Virus record (IMG/VR): IMGVR_UViG_3300017917_003607 | Location: 1 to 64,000 of that record | Reading direction: 5' to 3' (one strand) | Length of the DNA stretch: 64,000 bases | Source: a virus | Shown here: positions 61,818-64,000 of the stretch, one piece after another | Layout: every line of letters begins with the position of its first letter | Position numbering within the stretch: the first letter of the stretch is position 1 | The notes under the pieces: model-generated | Database searches by the model: none | Told to the model about the DNA's origin: nothing | What the model saw: only the letters and a program-made list of their open reading frames with translations | Program-made: the position numbers and the translations under genes

Positions 61818-64000
61818 CTATCCAATATTTAATCTTAATGTTCCTGCGTTGGCACCACTACCCCAAGTATAGTCATATGTTCCTGTGGTTACACCTAAGG
61901 TTGATAATGTTTTTCCTGTAAAAGTTGATTGAGTTGTTAAAGTCGTATTTGAAGTGTATCCTGAAGGAACCACTAAATAATATATTAGTCCTTGTTTAAT
62001 AACACTTACTAAATCTCCGCTACCAGAATTAGCATTTGTAAGACCTGAAACACCAAAATTAGTTGGGAATGTAAGTGTTGAACCCGTGTATAAATCAACA
62101 GGTTTTGTTGAAATACCCGTTCCTGAGCTAAGTGATGCGGTATTTGGAGTTACAAAACTATTAAAATTACCAGATTGTCTATAAGTCAAATTAGTGAGAT
62201 TAAACTTACCCGTACCCGATAATATTACATCAGAACCAGATTCAAATAACCTCATTTCAAATGAAGAACCCGACACACTTGTACTACTTGGTGTTGGAGT
62301 AATTGTGTTTGTTGGTGTCACACTGGGTGTATTGGTTGGTGTATTAGTTGGTGTATCTGTAATTGTAGGGGTTATTGAAGGAGTTACAGAACTTGTTGGA
62401 GTATTAGTTGGTGTTTCAGTTGGCGTTACCGTAGGAGTTGGGGTTATCCCACCATTAATTGTTAAACTCACATAAACAGTTACTCCCGTAACCCATTCGG
62501 TTGTTGCGGATTGTATTAAAATTGCACTTCCTGAAGGTGTTCCAAGAGGTGGCACTCCAATCCCTGTTCCAAACACAAATCCAGTTCCAGGAACGCCAGG
62601 AGGTGTACCTGTATTGCCCGACCAAAACTTGAATGCGTTTGTATCTCCTGAATAAATTGCTGTACTTCCTGTTTGACTTAAAGTAATTGTAATACTTTGT
62701 CCTGTAAATCCTGAAAAATAATTAGTTCTGTCAGTATTGGTAGTATCAATTGAATTAAAGTAAAAACCGTTTCCTGTGATTGAGAATACGTTAGGGTCTG
62801 TTGTACCAGTTTGTCCACCCAATGCTTGTTCTGTCATAATTGTATTTCCTGATGATGGGAAATTATACGGAAGAACAATTAAATTATATCCATAACCCGT
62901 TACAGGTATTGGTGTTGATGTTGGTGTTGGTGTATTGGTTGGAGTTACAGTACTCGTAGGAGTTTCTGTTACAGTTGGTGTTACAGTACTTGTAGGGGTT
63001 TCTGTCACAGTTGGAGTATTAGTTGGTGTGCTGGTTGGTGTATCTGTAATTGTAGGAGTTATAGATGGTGTTATCGAACTTGTTGGAGTATTGGTTGGTG
63101 TATCTGTAATTGTAGGAGTTATAGAAGGTGTTATCGAACTTGTTGGGGTATTGGTTGGTGTGATGGTTGGGGTATTTGTAATTGTAGGAGTTATTGAAGG
63201 TGTTATAGAACTTGTTGGGGTAATTGTGGTTGTACTTGTTGGGGTATTTGTAATTGTGGGGGTTGCGGAAGGTGTTATAGAATTTGTTGGTGTATTGGTT
63301 GGTGTTGTTGACGGAGTTATTGTATTAGTTGGACTAACTGTTGGTGTGTTGGTTGGGGTTTGAGTTGGCGTCTTAGTTGGTGTTGGAGTTGGTGTTGGTG
63401 ACGGGCACATTCCCAAATCAACAATTGTTAAAGAATTAACACCGCCAGTTCTAACAATACTATTTTTCTTAGCACATAGATAAAAATCAGGATTTGGTCC
63501 TAATATATTACCACTGATTAGGTTACCATCACAATCTATATATGAATAAATTACACTACCTAATATTGAGTCGTTAATTAATTGGTATCTCTCACAACCT
63601 TGATAATTAATTGTAGACGTAACACTAGGTGTGATTGTTGGGGTTTGAGTTGGTGTTTTTGTTACCGTTGATGTGACTGTCTGAGTTAATGTTTGTGTCG
63701 GTGTTGGGGTTGGTGTTGGCGTAATCATTTGATTAACGGAAATACTAACATAAACTGTTTGACCTGTCACCCACTGTGTTGTTGCTGATTGTATCAAAAC
63801 GGCATTTCCTGAAGGTGTATTAGATGGTGGTACACCTATTCTAGTACCGAAAACAAAACCAGATTTACCTGATGTTGACCAATATTTAAATGAACTTGTG
63901 TCCCCTGAGTAAATCGCCACACTTCCACCTTGATTTAAAGTAATTGTAACACTTTGACCCGTAAAATTCGAGAAATAACTTGTTCTATCAATACCATTTA
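61818..64000 (-). CDS. Giant PTPT fibre protein with duplicated module (5' end cut by window edge)
   Basis: The frame is open from 64000 to the stop at 61818 (727 codons). A GTG at 63920 is an internal codon, because the frame and a homologous module continue upstream, so the true start is outside. A ~95-residue module (DRTSYFSNFTGQSVTITL, AIYSGDT, GFVFGT-IGVPP--TPSG, LIQSATT-WVTG-TVYVS) occurs twice, at the edge (~63724-64000) and at ~62447-62740. The two copies are separated by a Cys-containing insert (YQGCERYQLINDS) and a ~150-residue PTNTPT linker. A second linker leads to a C-terminal ~150-residue domain (SSFEMRLFESGSDVILSG to LRLNIG). Modular fibre or adhesin inferred. Confidence 0.72.
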   Translation of the reverse strand, partial: NGIDRTSYFSNFTGQSVTITLNQGGSVAIYSGDTSSFKYWSTSGKSGFVFGTRIGVPPSNTPSGNAVLIQSATTQWVTGQTVYVSISVNQMITPTPTPTPTQTLTQTVTSTVTKTPTQTPTITPSVTSTINYQGCERYQLINDSILGSVIYSYIDCDGNLISGNILGPNPDFYLCAKKNSIVRTGGVNSLTIVDLGMCPSPTPTPTPTKTPTQTPTNTPTVSPTNTITPSTTPTNTPTNSITPSATPTITNTPTSTTTITPTSSITPSITPTITNTPTITPTNTPTSSITPSITPTITDTPTNTPTSSITPSITPTITDTPTSTPTNTPTVTETPTSTVTPTVTETPTSTVTPTNTPTPTSTPIPVTGYGYNLIVLPYNFPSSGNTIMTEQALGGQTGTTDPNVFSITGNGFYFNSIDTTNTDRTNYFSGFTGQSITITLSQTGSTAIYSGDTNAFKFWSGNTGTPPGVPGTGFVFGTGIGVPPLGTPSGSAILIQSATTEWVTGVTVYVSLTINGGITPTPTVTPTETPTNTPTSSVTPSITPTITDTPTNTPTNTPSVTPTNTITPTPSSTSVSGSSFEMRLFESGSDVILSGTGKFNLTNLTYRQSGNFNSFVTPNTASLSSGTGISTKPVDLYTGSTLTFPTNFGVSGLTNANSGSGDLVSVIKQGLIYYLVVPSGYTSNTTLTTQSTFTGKTLSTLGVTTGTYDYTWGSGANAGTLRLNIG
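62908..63395 (-). repeat. Longest PTPT/PTNTPT-encoding array
   Basis: About 160 codons of Thr-Pro-rich units with a 6-18-bp period, some tandem copies nearly identical at DNA level (for example the SSITPSITPTIT unit repeated four times). It could expand or contract by slippage or recombination. Confidence 0.8.

Noticed and set aside
62935-63363. Plus-strand ORF of 142 codons rich in VGVLVGV
   Set aside because: It is the antisense reading of the PTPT array of the fibre gene at 61818; repeats without stops on one strand often leave an open frame on the other.
63900-63920. GTG at 63920 as start of the right-edge fibre
   Set aside because: The frame stays open to the edge, and the upstream residues (DRTSYFSNFTGQ) match an internal second copy of the module, so the true start lies outside.
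1-64000. tRNA genes, IS elements, origin of replication, attachment sites
   Set aside because: Reading all gaps, I found no cloverleaf, no transposase and no clear iteron or att-like repeats; gaps are short and explained by promoters, hairpins or small ORFs.

Overview
The window is a 64 kb slice of a large tailed phage with a contractile tail (T4-like myovirus gene set), most likely infecting a Bacteroidota/Flavobacteriia host. The phage call rests on sheath, tube, tape-measure-like, gp25/gp6/gp53-like baseplate and gp13/gp15-like neck genes beside a T4-type replication set (family B polymerase, gp32-like SSB, UvsX/RecA, DnaB/gp41 helicase, RNase H, SNF2-type helicase). The host inference rests on SprB-like adhesin repeats in a virion protein, a small CCGSGC-type cysteine protein of a family I associate with Bacteroidota, low G+C (about one third by eye), a possible Bacteroidota-type promoter before gp32 and the scarcity of Shine-Dalgarno sites. 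The standard code is used (TAA, TAG and TGA all act as stops). There are no tRNA, rRNA, IS element or CRISPR array that I can see. Terminase, portal, major capsid and primase are not here, so the genome extends beyond the window, and both edge genes are cut.

Layout (minus strand unless stated). 1-9568: fibre/adhesin locus of low-complexity proteins (SSG/TSG arrays, PTPT arrays, a LamG-like domain, SprB-like repeats). 9568-24987: tail-tip and baseplate block with overlapping start/stop codons: a P2 gpI-like protein, several unrecognised structural proteins, a 1796-residue protein with internal membrane-like helices, gp6 and gp25. 24980-32081: nucleotide and DNA metabolism (cysteine-rich protein, B12-dependent ribonucleotide reductase, helicase, duplicated-domain protein, RNase H, UvsX, gp32). 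32147-46974: acidic coiled-coil protein, 2.1k-residue hub-like protein with a possible glucosaminidase end, gp53-like LysM protein, 1568-residue structural protein, tape measure, a gp51-like overlapping ORF and a gp26-like chaperone. 47037-53709: tube, HAD-like protein, 47-aa ORF, sheath, neck/tail-completion proteins. 51992-52162 and 53752-58600 are on the plus strand: a ribbon-helix-helix-like mini-gene, SNF2 helicase, a superoxide dismutase with a nuclease-like C-terminus, gp13-like neck protein and a small protein. 58577-64000 returns to minus: DNA polymerase, a small BppU-like protein, and another PTPT fibre that runs off the edge.

A coding-strand TATTTAT box lies 5-70 nt upstream of at least 17 starts, in both orientations, and looks like the phage's own late promoter. 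Strong hairpins follow gp32, the tube gene and the sheath gene; the tube terminator sits immediately before the next gene's start codon. The most unusual items are the SOD-nuclease-like fusion, the SprB-like virion protein, the +1-frame gp51-like ORF beside the gp26-like chaperone, the SSB-like C-terminal tip on the gp32 homologue, and a baseplate protein with mid-chain hydrophobic helices.
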